A stretch of 64,000 bases of DNA from Flavobacterium foetidum (lineage in GTDB: Bacteria; Bacteroidota; Bacteroidia; Flavobacteriales; Flavobacteriaceae): contig NZ_SJTF01000004.1 in NCBI RefSeq assembly GCF_004634245.1, forward strand, positions 275,278 to 339,277, in the 5' to 3' direction. Below the pieces are notes generated by a model. It saw nothing but the letters and a program-made list of their open reading frames with translations. It ran no database searches and was not told where the DNA came from. Below are positions 24,395-33,017 of this stretch, piece by piece. The position numbers and the translations under genes are program-made. The number at the start of each line of letters is the position of its first letter. Within the stretch, counting starts at the first letter, position 1.

Positions 24395-25381
24395 ATGAAA
24401 AACTCTTTCTTCAAAAAACACTTTACAATCGCATTTCTTATTTTTGCTTTTCAATCGTTCACCTGTCAATCACAACAAAACATGATAACACCACATTATT
24501 TACAAAAAGGAGATACAGTTGCCCTTGTAGCAACAGCCAGAAAAAACATCGACGACAATCTAAAACCTACAATAGATTTACTGAAAAGCTGGGGACTAGA
24601 AGCCGTCGTTGGAAGTACCATCGGGTTAGATTATCATCAACTGGCCGGAACAGATGAACAAAGAGCGGCAGATTTTCAGAAACAACTTGACAATCCGAAC
24701 ATAAAAGCTATCTGGTGCGTGAGAGGCGGTTACGGAACTGTCAGAATGCTGGACTTATTAGATTTTACCAAATTCAAACAACATCCAAAATGGATAATCG
24801 GCTTTAGCGATGTCACAGTTCTGCATAATCATTTAAACACAATGGGATACAAATCGATACACGGTGTGATGCCCGTTACAATTCCGCGCGCTACACCTGC
24901 TGCAATCAGTTCAATGAAATCGAGTTTGTTTGGCGAACCTGTTTCTTACTCAATTCCAGCACACAATATGAACCGATTTGGAAAAGGGACTGGAGAAATT
25001 GTAGGCGGCAATCTTTCTATTTTATATAGCTTATTAGGCTCTCCATCGGCAATCGACTGTAAAGATAAAATCTTATTTATTGAAGATCTAGATGAATATC
25101 TATATCACATCGACCGCATGATGATGAATCTGAGACGTAACGGCTGTATAGAAAACCTAAAAGGAATTATTATAGGCGGTATGACCAAGATGAAAGACAA
25201 CGAAGTTCCTTGGGGCAAAAACGCCTTAGAAATTATCGACGACGTAACTAAAAAGTATACTATACCAGTAATATTCAATTTCCCTGCAGGACATATTCAA
25301 GATAACAGGGCTTTGATAATGGGAAGCACAATTTCTATTGATGTAAATGCTTCTGGAAGTACCGTTATTTTCCAAAAATAA
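24395..25381 (+). CDS. LD-carboxypeptidase (peptidase S66, LdcA-like), secreted
   Basis: The enzyme trims the terminal D-residue from tetrapeptides during peptidoglycan recycling. From the chosen ATG it has 328 residues, beginning with a signal peptide (MKNSFFKKHFTIAFLIFAF). The S66 features are present: VRGGYGTVRML, the nucleophile serine in GFSDVT, the glutamate in LFIEDLDEYLYHIDRM, and the histidine in PAGHIQDNRAL. Starts at 24371 and 24389 are also possible; the promoter position argues for the later one. A cysteine near the signal-peptide end (FTCQS) does not make a good lipobox. It is transcribed alone. Confidence 0.9.
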   Translation: MKNSFFKKHFTIAFLIFAFQSFTCQSQQNMITPHYLQKGDTVALVATARKNIDDNLKPTIDLLKSWGLEAVVGSTIGLDYHQLAGTDEQRAADFQKQLDNPNIKAIWCVRGGYGTVRMLDLLDFTKFKQHPKWIIGFSDVTVLHNHLNTMGYKSIHGVMPVTIPRATPAAISSMKSSLFGEPVSYSIPAHNMNRFGKGTGEIVGGNLSILYSLLGSPSAIDCKDKILFIEDLDEYLYHIDRMMMNLRRNGCIENLKGIIIGGMTKMKDNEVPWGKNALEIIDDVTKKYTIPVIFNFPAGHIQDNRALIMGSTISIDVNASGSTVIFQK

Positions 25382-25433
25382 ATATTTCCTATCTAAGGAA
25401 TTTCCAAAAATACCACATAAATCACGTAAAGGC

Positions 25434-25477
25434 GCAAAGTCACACAGTGTAAATCACTCTGTGGCTTTGCTTTTTTA
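25434..25477 (+). terminator. Terminator after the LD-carboxypeptidase gene
   Basis: GCAAAGTCACACAGTG and CACTCTGTGGCTTTGC form an imperfect 16-pair stem with a five-base loop, followed by six T residues. It starts 52 bp after the stop. Confidence 0.8.
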
Positions 25478-25522
25478 TTCGCTATATCATGCAAAATTGA
25501 AACCTGAAACAAAAACATAACC

Positions 25523-25894
25523 ATGGCAGAACATAACGAACTCGGAAAATTAGGTGAAGATTTAGCCGCATCTTATCTTGAAGAAAATGAATATGAAATT
25601 TTGGAAAGAAACTTTACTTCACAAAAAGCCGAAATAGATATTATTGCCAAAAAAGATAATGTTATTGCCATTGTTGAAGTAAAAACCAGATCAAGTTTAG
25701 ATTTCGGTTTGCCACAAGATTTTGTAAAGCCCAAAAAGATACAACAACTGGTAAAAGCAGTAAATGCCTACATAAACGATAGGGAAAAGGATTTTGAAGA
25801 AGATTTAGAAATCCGTTTTGACATCGTTGCAATCCATAAAAACGGGGAATCATTTGCAATTGAACATCTTACCGACGCATTTTATCACTTTTAA
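25523..25894 (+). CDS. YraN family protein (UPF0102, nuclease-like fold)
   Basis: The 123-residue protein matches the YraN/UPF0102 family of predicted PD-(D/E)xK nuclease-like proteins. The active-site-like pattern is visible: E12 in LGEDLAASYL, D42 in AEIDIIAK, and E54-x-K56 in IVEVKTRSS. Its cellular role is not settled; it has been discussed in connection with DNA processing. The short GAAACCTGAAAC stretch before the start resembles the word-like repeats found elsewhere in this window. Confidence 0.9.
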   Translation: MAEHNELGKLGEDLAASYLEENEYEILERNFTSQKAEIDIIAKKDNVIAIVEVKTRSSLDFGLPQDFVKPKKIQQLVKAVNAYINDREKDFEEDLEIRFDIVAIHKNGESFAIEHLTDAFYHF

Positions 25895-25915
25895 CATAAT
25901 TTTTTATTGTTATAA

Positions 25916-25946
25916 TTGTAACAAATTGTTTTTTTATTTATATTTG
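25916..25946 (+). promoter_or_regulatory. Promoter of the ACT-domain gene
   Basis: TTG (25916-25918) and TATATTTG (25939-25946) are separated by 20 bases, matching the Bacteroidota consensus. The start codon is 66 bp downstream, and a 13-A tract lies in the leader. Confidence 0.7.
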
Positions 25947-25994
25947 CAGAGATTTATAACATCGCAATGTTAAATTAACAACCAACCGAATTAC

Positions 25995-26007
25995 AAAAAA
26001 AAAAAAA
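25995..26007 (+). repeat. Homopolymer of 13 A residues in a 5' leader
   Basis: The run ends five bases before the ATG of the ACT-domain gene, at the ribosome-binding position. Tracts of this length slip easily, and in A-rich leaders of Bacteroidota they can influence translation. Confidence 0.8.
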
Positions 26008-26012
26008 GAATT

Positions 26013-26669
26013 ATGAAAACTGTGTCTTCTATTGTAGAAAACTACATTAAAACAAAACCATTTCTACTGAACGCCCTTTCGCTCGGAATTATTAACCTGA
26101 CTTCACTTTCGCGAAATATTATGACCGAACTAGAAAGTGAGTTTGGGAAAGAAGTAAAACAAGGAGCTGTTGTAATGTCTTTGAAACGACTTACGGAAGA
26201 ACTGGATTTTAAATTGAACCATAAAATCAACAAAGTAATCAAGAATATCGGAGAAATCACGGTTCGTTCTGAGCTTACCGATTACACTTTTGCCGCTTCT
26301 GAAACGGTTTTAAACAAACAGGCCGATTTAATTTCTGACATTAATGCTTTATCTGATATTTTTTATACCTCATCTCGTGGTGTTAACGAAACCAATATCG
26401 TTGTCAGCAGCAGTGTGAATCATTTAGTTGAAAAACACTTTATGAGAGAGAAATTAATTCAGAAATTAGATAATTTGGCTTCGATTACTGTAAAACTGCC
26501 AAAAGAAAATATCGTAGTTCCTGGAATTTATTATTTTATCTTCCAACGTTTGGCTTGGGAAGGAATTATCATCAATGAGGTAATTTCTACTTCTAATGAA
26601 TTTACTATATTAGTTGGAGAAGATCAGGTAGACGTTGCTTTTAAAGTGATTAAAGATCTTAAAAACTAA
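26013..26669 (+). CDS. ACT-domain protein, possibly regulatory
   Basis: The 218-residue protein lacks any kinase domain but ends in a region (about 155-218) like the ACT domains of aspartokinases: ITVKLPKENIVVPGIYYFIF, then RLAWEGIIINEVIST and a final FKVIKDLK. The first 60 residues are helical and could form a winged-helix-like unit (ALSLGIINLTSLSRNIMTE). A DNA-binding amino-acid sensor is one possibility, but no function is established. It has its own promoter and terminator. Confidence 0.7.
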   Translation: MKTVSSIVENYIKTKPFLLNALSLGIINLTSLSRNIMTELESEFGKEVKQGAVVMSLKRLTEELDFKLNHKINKVIKNIGEITVRSELTDYTFAASETVLNKQADLISDINALSDIFYTSSRGVNETNIVVSSSVNHLVEKHFMREKLIQKLDNLASITVKLPKENIVVPGIYYFIFQRLAWEGIIINEVISTSNEFTILVGEDQVDVAFKVIKDLKN

Positions 26670-26691
26670 ATAATCTTAAATAATAATTCAT

Positions 26692-26728
26692 AAATCCTTT
26701 TATCTGTCGGTAAAAGGATTTTTTATTT
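26692..26728 (+). terminator. Terminator after the ACT-domain gene
   Basis: AAATCCTTTTA pairs with TAAAAGGATTT across an eight-base loop and continues into a T tract, 22 bp after the stop. Confidence 0.9.
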
Positions 26729-26922
26729 TTTAGATGCTCGCATACTTTAAAAGACAAATGAAATAACAGGAATATTTTTCCGTATTTACATAATCAAATT
26801 TTATTTTTTTATCAAATGCGTTCATATGACACATACCTGTAAAAAGTGGTCTTTCGGCGTTTTTTGCCTGTTTCATACAAAAAACTAACAAAAAATACGA
26901 ATTAAGTTTTTTTACATATGAT

Positions 26923-26951
26923 TTGTTACGAATAATATTTTTATATATTTG
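26923..26951 (+). promoter_or_regulatory. Consensus promoter without an obvious gene downstream
   Basis: TTG (26923-26925), an 18-base spacer and TATATTTG (26944-26951) form one of the best promoter matches in the window. Only about 130 bases separate it from a strong terminator, and the gene beyond lies on the other strand. Confidence 0.7.
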
Positions 26952-26956
26952 TGAAA

Positions 26957-27088
26957 CAATCTAGCAAATCAATATTACAATATATTCCTTAGAATTTATT
27001 CTGAGGCCTCTTTTTAACTTACGATGAAAATCATCTAACCAAAAACCACTATAATGCCAAAAATCACTCCGCGGAGTGATTTTTTTTG
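26957..27088 (+). ncRNA. Candidate small RNA of unknown type
   Basis: The candidate is about 130 nt, bounded by a consensus promoter and a strong palindromic terminator. It contains a hairpin (CCTTAGAAT / ATTCTGAGG, 26987-27006) followed by a CCTCTTTTT tract that could be an early stop. Only a five-codon (27024-27038) and an unconvincing 29-codon reading frame (27054-27143, running through the terminator) are present. I do not recognise a known RNA family. It might also be a leader left from a lost gene. Confidence 0.45.
27061..27088. terminator. Perfect palindromic bidirectional terminator
   Basis: AAATCACTCCG and CGGAGTGATTT form a 22-bp perfect palindrome with T runs on both strands. It can end both the candidate small RNA on the plus strand and the DUF5683 gene on the minus strand. 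Confidence 0.9.
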
Positions 27089-27143
27089 CTTTATATTGAA
27101 ACAAAAGACTTTAAACAAAAAAGAGAGTAATACTTTTGAGTAA

Positions 27144-27698
27144 TTAAAATGAGTAAGTGAGCGTTACGCCGACTTCATTTTTTAGAGTGATGTCATTACG
27201 ACTGAAACTAGGCTTAAAAGCCAAATTCTCGTTGACATTAAACTGCGATAAAGCCGCATCAATATTGGCGTCGATAATATTTAAGACGTAAAAACCAACC
27301 ATAAAAAGTGCTGATAAATCTCGGTTGCGCTGAAATCCTTTTTGCGCTCTAATTAGCCTGTTTTCGTCTAATCTAGCAAGGCTTGGCGAATCGCTTACCT
27401 TTCCTTCAAGTCTATTTTTATATTCATTTCTGTACATTCTATAACTCTTCTGATTGTCTATATACAAATAAGTACTTACACCAATTGCACCGTAAACCAA
27501 AGGAAGTTTCCAATATTTTTTATTGTAAATCTGACCCAAACCGGGTAGAACTGCAGAATAAAAGGCCGCTTTTGCGGGTCGAAGCGGATCAATAGTTTCA
27601 GATTTTAAAGAATCGTTTGAAATGATTTTGTCTGTACCTTGGGCAAAAATAGAAGTAAATCCAAAAAGTAAAAAAAGAACAAGAAATTGATTTTGCAT
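27144..27698 (-). CDS. DUF5683 domain protein
   Basis: The 184-residue protein has a signal peptide (to about residue 19), a PAKAAFYSAVLPGLGQIYNKKYWKLP motif followed by a hydrophobic segment (about 65-85), and a second hydrophobic segment near 130-145. The PGLGQIYN motif is characteristic of the DUF5683 family of Bacteroidota envelope proteins. Its function is unknown. It often sits near chromosome-partitioning genes in this group, which are not present here. Confidence 0.8.
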   Translation of the reverse strand: MQNQFLVLFLLFGFTSIFAQGTDKIISNDSLKSETIDPLRPAKAAFYSAVLPGLGQIYNKKYWKLPLVYGAIGVSTYLYIDNQKSYRMYRNEYKNRLEGKVSDSPSLARLDENRLIRAQKGFQRNRDLSALFMVGFYVLNIIDANIDAALSQFNVNENLAFKPSFSRNDITLKNEVGVTLTYSF

Positions 27699-27866
27699 AA
27701 ATGTTGGCTTTGAAAATTTTGATTCAAAGAAAACTTTTTAGTTCTAAGGTTTTTCCTAAATAAAAGGTAAATAAAACTTAATTTTTTTAGCCAAGAATTC
27801 ACGAATTATTTAAAAATAATTTGTTGCAATCCTTAATCATTAATTAGAAAATTAGAAAATATCTTA

Positions 27867-28745
27867 CTAGTAATAATCCAAAATTATTTCATCTTCTGAG
27901 TTAAGATTTACTCCGTCCTCATAAATATAATGGGTCTTTTTTATAGGAAAATTTTCTGAATTATAAAGCATTTTATCTTTTACATAAGTTTTTCCATGAT
28001 ATTTTATTGCTGTTCTATTATTTGGAGAATAATAAATTGCAGGTGAACTAAGGGTATTATAAATTACATAATACAAACTTTGATTTAGTTTTTTAAAGCT
28101 GTAATAATATGGATTATTTTTATCATCATATTCATTTTCCTCAATATCAATATAATTAGTTCTATTACTTGATATTCTTTTTATTATATTCCCTCTTGTA
28201 TCATAAACAAATTCAGTCGTAGAATAGTTTTCTTCACCATTCTCGTCTGTAAAACCCTTAACAGCAATCGTTTTTAAAATTCTTCCTGTATCATCTGTGT
28301 TAAGTTCAGTAACATAAGTATGTGGCTTATCAAGGAATAGTACTTGATAGTGTGTCACTATTACCTTATTCTTAGTATATTCCAATGTCGTATAATCATC
28401 AGATCCTTCAACAGTAGTCTTAATCAGCCGTTTTTGACTATCATATTCATATAAATTAGATTGAGAATACGTTGCTGATTTGTATTTTTGCTTTATCACT
28501 TTTCCTTCTGCATCATACTCATATTTGTAATTTTGATTTTCACCATCTGCCGATTGATACGTTATTTCTGTTAAAAATCCATTTTCAAATTTGTAAAGCT
28601 CTTCATAACCTCCTTTTTCAACTGTAACAGACTTTAATAAATTCTTATTAAAATCCTTACCATATGAATCATTAGAATTATCAGAACTGCAGCCTAGAAC
28701 CGCACTTATTATTAGTATATAAAGTAATATATTTTTTGCTTTCAT
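27867..28745 (-). CDS. Lipoprotein with YD-repeat-like strands
   Basis: From the ATG at 28745 the 292-residue protein begins with a lipoprotein signal (ISAVLGC). The start at 28772 would overlap mfd and add nine residues, so it is not preferred. The body consists of short strands with a Y-x-Y-D-x-x-G/N-x-I/L rhythm (YEYDAEGKVIKQ, YEYDSQKRLIKT, FVYDTRGNIIKR), like RHS/YD repeats but degenerate. No toxin or adhesin domain is attached. A distant relative lies at 51891-52751. The function is unknown. Confidence 0.75.
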   Translation of the reverse strand: MKAKNILLYILIISAVLGCSSDNSNDSYGKDFNKNLLKSVTVEKGGYEELYKFENGFLTEITYQSADGENQNYKYEYDAEGKVIKQKYKSATYSQSNLYEYDSQKRLIKTTVEGSDDYTTLEYTKNKVIVTHYQVLFLDKPHTYVTELNTDDTGRILKTIAVKGFTDENGEENYSTTEFVYDTRGNIIKRISSNRTNYIDIEENEYDDKNNPYYYSFKKLNQSLYYVIYNTLSSPAIYYSPNNRTAIKYHGKTYVKDKMLYNSENFPIKKTHYIYEDGVNLNSEDEIILDYY

Positions 28746-28761
28746 ATAAATAATTAAAATT

Positions 28762-31700
28762 TTACTCCTCAAACAATTCCATCAACTCCAAAGCCCGTTT
28801 TATAGACTTTACATTTTCAAAAGTCAACAACAAACGTAAGCCGTTTACGGTTTGTTTTTCTTTCATTTTGCAGAGTGTTGCATGCTTTTGAACAAAATTC
28901 AAGACGTTTCTAAACTTAGAAGATTGATAATAATCAGATTGTTGGTCTGATACGAAATAGCCAATCATTTTGCCTTGTTTCAAGACCAATTTCTCGATAC
29001 CGACTCTTGTGGCAATCCATTTTATTCTGATGCTGTTTAATAAGGCAACAGCTTGTTTTGGCAATGGACCAAAACGGTCAATTAGTTTTTTCTCGAATTC
29101 TTGTAAATCGGCTTCGTCTTTTATGGCTCCTAATTCGTTGTACAAGACCAAACGCTCCGAAACGTTATTGATATATTCATCTGGAAATAAAAGCTCAAAA
29201 TCGGCATCTATTTGAATGTCTTTTACATATTCCTTTGTATCAATGTCGTTTTCCTCAGGATACAAATCCTTAAATTCGTTTTCCTTTAATTCTTCAATCG
29301 CTTCGTTCATGATTTTTTGGTAGGTATCAAAACCAATCTCATTAATGAAACCACTTTGTTCTCCTCCTAATAAATCTCCGGCACCGCGAATTTCCAAATC
29401 TTTCATGGCAATGTTGAAACCGCTTCCCAATTCACTAAACTGTTCCAAAGCCTGAATACGTTTTCTAGCATCTTCGGTCATTGACGAATACGGCGGACAG
29501 ATAAAATAGCAGAATGCTTTTTTGTTGCTTCGCCCTACTCGACCTCGCATTTGATGCAAGTCTGATAAGCCGAAATTGTTAGCATTATTGATGAAAATTG
29601 TATTCGCATTTGGAACATCCAATCCGCTTTCGATGATTGTGGTTGCCACCAAAACATCAAAATCTCCGTTCATGAAACCCAACATCAATTCTTCGAGTTT
29701 TGCGCCATCCATTTGCCCGTGACCAATTCCGACTCTTGCATTTGGAACCAAACGCTGAATCATTCCCGCCACTTCTTTTATATTTTCGATTCGGTTATTG
29801 ATAAAGAAAACTTGTCCGTTTCTTTGAATTTCATACGAAATCGCATCGCGGATAATTTCTTCATTAAAACCAACGACATTCGTTTCAATCGGATAACGAT
29901 TTGGAGGAGGCGTTGTAATTACCGATAAATCTCGCGCCGCCATCAACGAAAACTGAAGCGTTCTCGGAATCGGCGTTGCGGTTAATGTCAGCGTATCGAC
30001 ATTGGCAGCGATAGTCTTCAGTTTATCTTTTACGTTTACGCCGAATTTCTGTTCCTCATCGACAATCAATAAACCGAGATCTTTAAAAACCACATTTTTG
30101 TTTACCAATTGATGCGTTCCAATTACAATATCTAGTTTTCCTTCGGCTAAATCTTTTAAAGTCTGTGCTTTTTGTTTTGCAGTTCTAAATCTATTCAAAT
30201 AACCAATGGAAACTGGCATGTCTTTTAAACGCTCTGAGAAGGTTCTGTAATGCTGATACGCCAAAATCGTTGTTGGAACCAAAACCGCAACTTGTTTACT
30301 ATTATCAACCGCCTTAAAAGCAGCACGAATCGCCACTTCGGTTTTTCCGAAACCAACATCACCACAAACCAATCGATCCATAGGGCGGTCACTCTCCATA
30401 TCGGCTTTTACTTCTGCCGTCGATTTCATTTGGTCTGGCGTATCTTCGTAAATAAACGAACTTTCTAATTCGTTTTGAAGATAACTGTCTGGCGCAAACT
30501 GAAAACCTTTTTCTAAACGGCGTTTCGCATAAAGCTGAATCAAGTTGAACGCAATATGTTTGACGCGCGCTTTGGTTTTCTGTTTTAAAACCTTCCAAGC
30601 ATTCGACCCTAATTTATAGATTTTGGGAGGCGTTCCGTCTTTTCCGTTGTATTTTGAGATTTTATGAAGCGAATGAATGCTTACATACACAATATCATTA
30701 TCGGCATAAACTAATTTTATGGCTTCCTGCGTTTTTCCTTCTACTTGAATTTTCTGCAATCCGCCAAACTTCCCGATTCCGTGATCAATGTGCGTGACAT
30801 AATCACCGACAGAAAGTGCGGTTAATTCTTTTAAAGTGATATTTTGCTTTTTAGAATAGCCGTTTTTGATGTTGAATTTATGATAACGCTCAAAAATCTG
30901 ATGATTGGTATAAGCCGTTATTTGGTTTTCTTCATCAATAAAGCCCTGATACAAAGGAAGCACAATCGTGTGATAATGTTTTCTGATGTTCTCTGAATTG
31001 GCTTCGTCTAAGCTTTCAAAAATATCATGAAAACGTTTTGCCTGAGTTTCATTCGAACAAAACAGATAATTAACATATCCGTTAAAATGATTATCGCTCA
31101 GATTATTCAGCAATAAATCAAATTGTTTGTTGAATGACGGCTGAGGCTGAATATGAAATTCGAATTTTTTAGTGGTTTTAAAAACCGGTCTCGAGGTCAA
31201 CTCTACAACCGAAAAATCTAAAGCTCGTTTTATAAATGAAGCTTGATTTAAAAACAATTGCTCTGGCGTGGCGTGTTTTATTTCTTTCGAAAGTTTCTCA
31301 AAAGCTTCTTCTGCTCTTGCAAATTGTTTGTCTAACTGACTAAAAAGGCCTTCTGTATTTTGAATGAAAAGAACTGTTTTCTCCGCAATGTAATCTAAGA
31401 AACTTTCACGGTTTTCCTGAAAAAGCTTGTTTTCGACATTCGGGATAATCGTGATTTTTTTATGCGTTTCTACAGACAATTGTGTCTCTACATCAAAAGT
31501 TCTGATGCTGTCGACTTCGTTTCCGAAAAACTCAATTCGATACGGATGATCGTTTGAGAAAGAGAACACGTCTACAATTCCACCACGAACTGAAAATTCT
31601 CCAGGTTCTGTGATAAAATCTACTCTTTTGAATTCGTATTCGAACAAAACTTCATTGATAAAATCAATCGAAATCTTATCATTTAAGGCTACTTTTAAGG

Positions 31701-32127
31701 TGTTTTTGTCTAATTCCCTACGAGTAACTACCTTTTCAAAAAGCGCTTCCGGATAGGTAACAATTACCGCTAGCTTTTTTCGAGAATTGATTCTATTTAA
31801 AACCTCAGCACGAAGTAGAACATTTGCATTATCAGTCTCATCTATTTGATAAGGGCGGCGAAATGATGCAGGGTAAAACAAAACATCTTGTTCTCCAATC
31901 ATTTGCTCTAAATCGTTTAGGTAATAAGCGGCTTCTTCTTTGTTGTCTAAAACAATCAAAAAAGGCAGTTCGGTTTTCCTGAAAACGGAACGTATAATAA
32001 ACGAAACAGCAGATCCTAATAATCCGCTGATGTTCATTTTTACCTGATTCCCTTCCAGTAAACTTGTGGCAATCTGCTGTGCTTTTGGCAGATTATCGTA
32101 TGTGGTATATAAGGCGTTTTTACTCAA
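28762..32127 (-). CDS. mfd: Transcription-repair coupling factor (Mfd)
   Basis: Mfd removes stalled RNA polymerase from DNA lesions and recruits UvrABC. The 1121-residue protein has the UvrB-like N-terminal part (about 1-340), the RNA-polymerase-interacting CarD-like domain around YVTHIDHGIGKFGGL (about 450), and a superfamily 2 helicase core. The core shows Walker A CGDVGFGKTE, the box VDEEQKFG, TATPIPRTL and the RecG-like translocation region VGRSNKKAF. The C-terminal TRCF domain closes it (about 990-1121). The gene overlaps the upstream lipoprotein gene by eight bases. Confidence 0.97.
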   Translation of the reverse strand: MSKNALYTTYDNLPKAQQIATSLLEGNQVKMNISGLLGSAVSFIIRSVFRKTELPFLIVLDNKEEAAYYLNDLEQMIGEQDVLFYPASFRRPYQIDETDNANVLLRAEVLNRINSRKKLAVIVTYPEALFEKVVTRRELDKNTLKVALNDKISIDFINEVLFEYEFKRVDFITEPGEFSVRGGIVDVFSFSNDHPYRIEFFGNEVDSIRTFDVETQLSVETHKKITIIPNVENKLFQENRESFLDYIAEKTVLFIQNTEGLFSQLDKQFARAEEAFEKLSKEIKHATPEQLFLNQASFIKRALDFSVVELTSRPVFKTTKKFEFHIQPQPSFNKQFDLLLNNLSDNHFNGYVNYLFCSNETQAKRFHDIFESLDEANSENIRKHYHTIVLPLYQGFIDEENQITAYTNHQIFERYHKFNIKNGYSKKQNITLKELTALSVGDYVTHIDHGIGKFGGLQKIQVEGKTQEAIKLVYADNDIVYVSIHSLHKISKYNGKDGTPPKIYKLGSNAWKVLKQKTKARVKHIAFNLIQLYAKRRLEKGFQFAPDSYLQNELESSFIYEDTPDQMKSTAEVKADMESDRPMDRLVCGDVGFGKTEVAIRAAFKAVDNSKQVAVLVPTTILAYQHYRTFSERLKDMPVSIGYLNRFRTAKQKAQTLKDLAEGKLDIVIGTHQLVNKNVVFKDLGLLIVDEEQKFGVNVKDKLKTIAANVDTLTLTATPIPRTLQFSLMAARDLSVITTPPPNRYPIETNVVGFNEEIIRDAISYEIQRNGQVFFINNRIENIKEVAGMIQRLVPNARVGIGHGQMDGAKLEELMLGFMNGDFDVLVATTIIESGLDVPNANTIFINNANNFGLSDLHQMRGRVGRSNKKAFCYFICPPYSSMTEDARKRIQALEQFSELGSGFNIAMKDLEIRGAGDLLGGEQSGFINEIGFDTYQKIMNEAIEELKENEFKDLYPEENDIDTKEYVKDIQIDADFELLFPDEYINNVSERLVLYNELGAIKDEADLQEFEKKLIDRFGPLPKQAVALLNSIRIKWIATRVGIEKLVLKQGKMIGYFVSDQQSDYYQSSKFRNVLNFVQKHATLCKMKEKQTVNGLRLLLTFENVKSIKRALELMELFEE

Positions 32128-32728
32128 TTTTAGGAATATTTTGATCTAATGGCGGAGCAGAATTCGGAATCGCACGCGCCGTGTCTAACATTTTTAAAAA
32201 ATCTGCTTCTCCTTCTTCTTTCGGAATCTTGCTTCTTTCAATAACCTTATCCATCTGCCTTTCTAAAGAAATCAATTCTTTATTGATTTCTCCAACCAAA
32301 AAAACCACTTTATCGTCTGGAATTTTATTTAAATGAATAAACAAATCCAGCATTCGAATTTTGGTAATTAAAATTGAAATACGGCTTTTGATGTGCGGTT
32401 GATTAAATTCAGGCGGAATATTATTGTTTAAGGCCATTGCTTTTTTTGAAATCACTGCCGATTTTTTCTGAAAAGCACCTATTGTTTTTTTCGGTTTATA
32501 TCCCAATTCCTGAAGAAATTCGCGCCACTCTTTCCATGAGTTTATTTTTGATTCTGAAATCTCATTAATAGGCTCGTCAATAAAAATCCAGTTTTTACTG
32601 ATATTATTAAAAATAACTTCTTTCTTTTTAGCTTCCTTGGCATTCTCAGCTTTGCGTTTCTCATTTTCATTCTGACAGGAAATCAACACAAAAAATAAAA
32701 GTGCGAAAAGAGATATTTTATGATTCAT
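32120..32728 (-). CDS. Small lipoprotein coupled to mfd
   Basis: I do not recognise this protein. From the ATG at 32728 it has 202 residues with a lipoprotein signal (LLFFVLISC), a charged linker and a mainly helical body. A start at 32749 is possible but would precede the expected transcription start. Its stop lies inside the first codons of mfd (eight-base overlap), so mfd is probably translated from the same message. Confidence 0.7.
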   Translation of the reverse strand: MNHKISLFALLFFVLISCQNENEKRKAENAKEAKKKEVIFNNISKNWIFIDEPINEISESKINSWKEWREFLQELGYKPKKTIGAFQKKSAVISKKAMALNNNIPPEFNQPHIKSRISILITKIRMLDLFIHLNKIPDDKVVFLVGEINKELISLERQMDKVIERSKIPKEEGEADFLKMLDTARAIPNSAPPLDQNIPKIE

Positions 32729-32746
32729 TTGTAAAACATTAGACTG

Positions 32747-32754
32747 CAAAGTTA
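32747..32754 (-). promoter_or_regulatory. Promoter -7 element for the lipoprotein-mfd unit
   Basis: On the minus strand TAACTTTG fits TAnnTTTG. A TTG lies 14 bases upstream (32771-32769). It is close to the start at 32749 and favours the downstream ATG at 32728. Confidence 0.5.
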
Positions 32755-32987
32755 CGAAGTAAATTTTACAATTGTAAACTCTGTTTTTTTACTGCAACTC
32801 CTACAAGTTTACATTTGTCTTTTCCTGCCCATTTACAAGATTTCTTTTTTATCTTCTCATAAAAACAAAAATATAGCATCCTATTCTTAACGAAAGCCTT
32901 CTGTCAAGAATTTTGTAACGAACAAAGTTTTTTATTGTTGAATTAATAATTTATGATTGTAAAAAACAGATGTTATTGCGAAAACGT

Positions 32988-32995
32988 TATATTTG
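32988..32995 (+). promoter_or_regulatory. Promoter -7 element for the threonine dehydrogenase gene
   Basis: TATATTTG fits the consensus and lies 22 bp before the ATG. A TTG at the usual -33 spacing is not evident. Confidence 0.5.
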
Positions 32996-33017
32996 TGTCT
33001 GCAAAAAATAACAAAAA

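Larger units (their letters stand above)
26670..27143. other. 474-bp intergenic region with promoter and two terminators
   Basis: It holds the terminator of the ACT-domain gene (26692-26728), an AT-rich stretch, a consensus promoter (26923-26951), about 130 bases of transcribed sequence with hairpins and no convincing gene, and a perfect palindromic terminator (27061-27088). Confidence 0.7.

Noticed and set aside
27054..27143. A 29-codon frame at the end of the candidate small RNA
   Set aside because: It reads straight through the terminator stem and T run, so it is unlikely to be translated as a gene.
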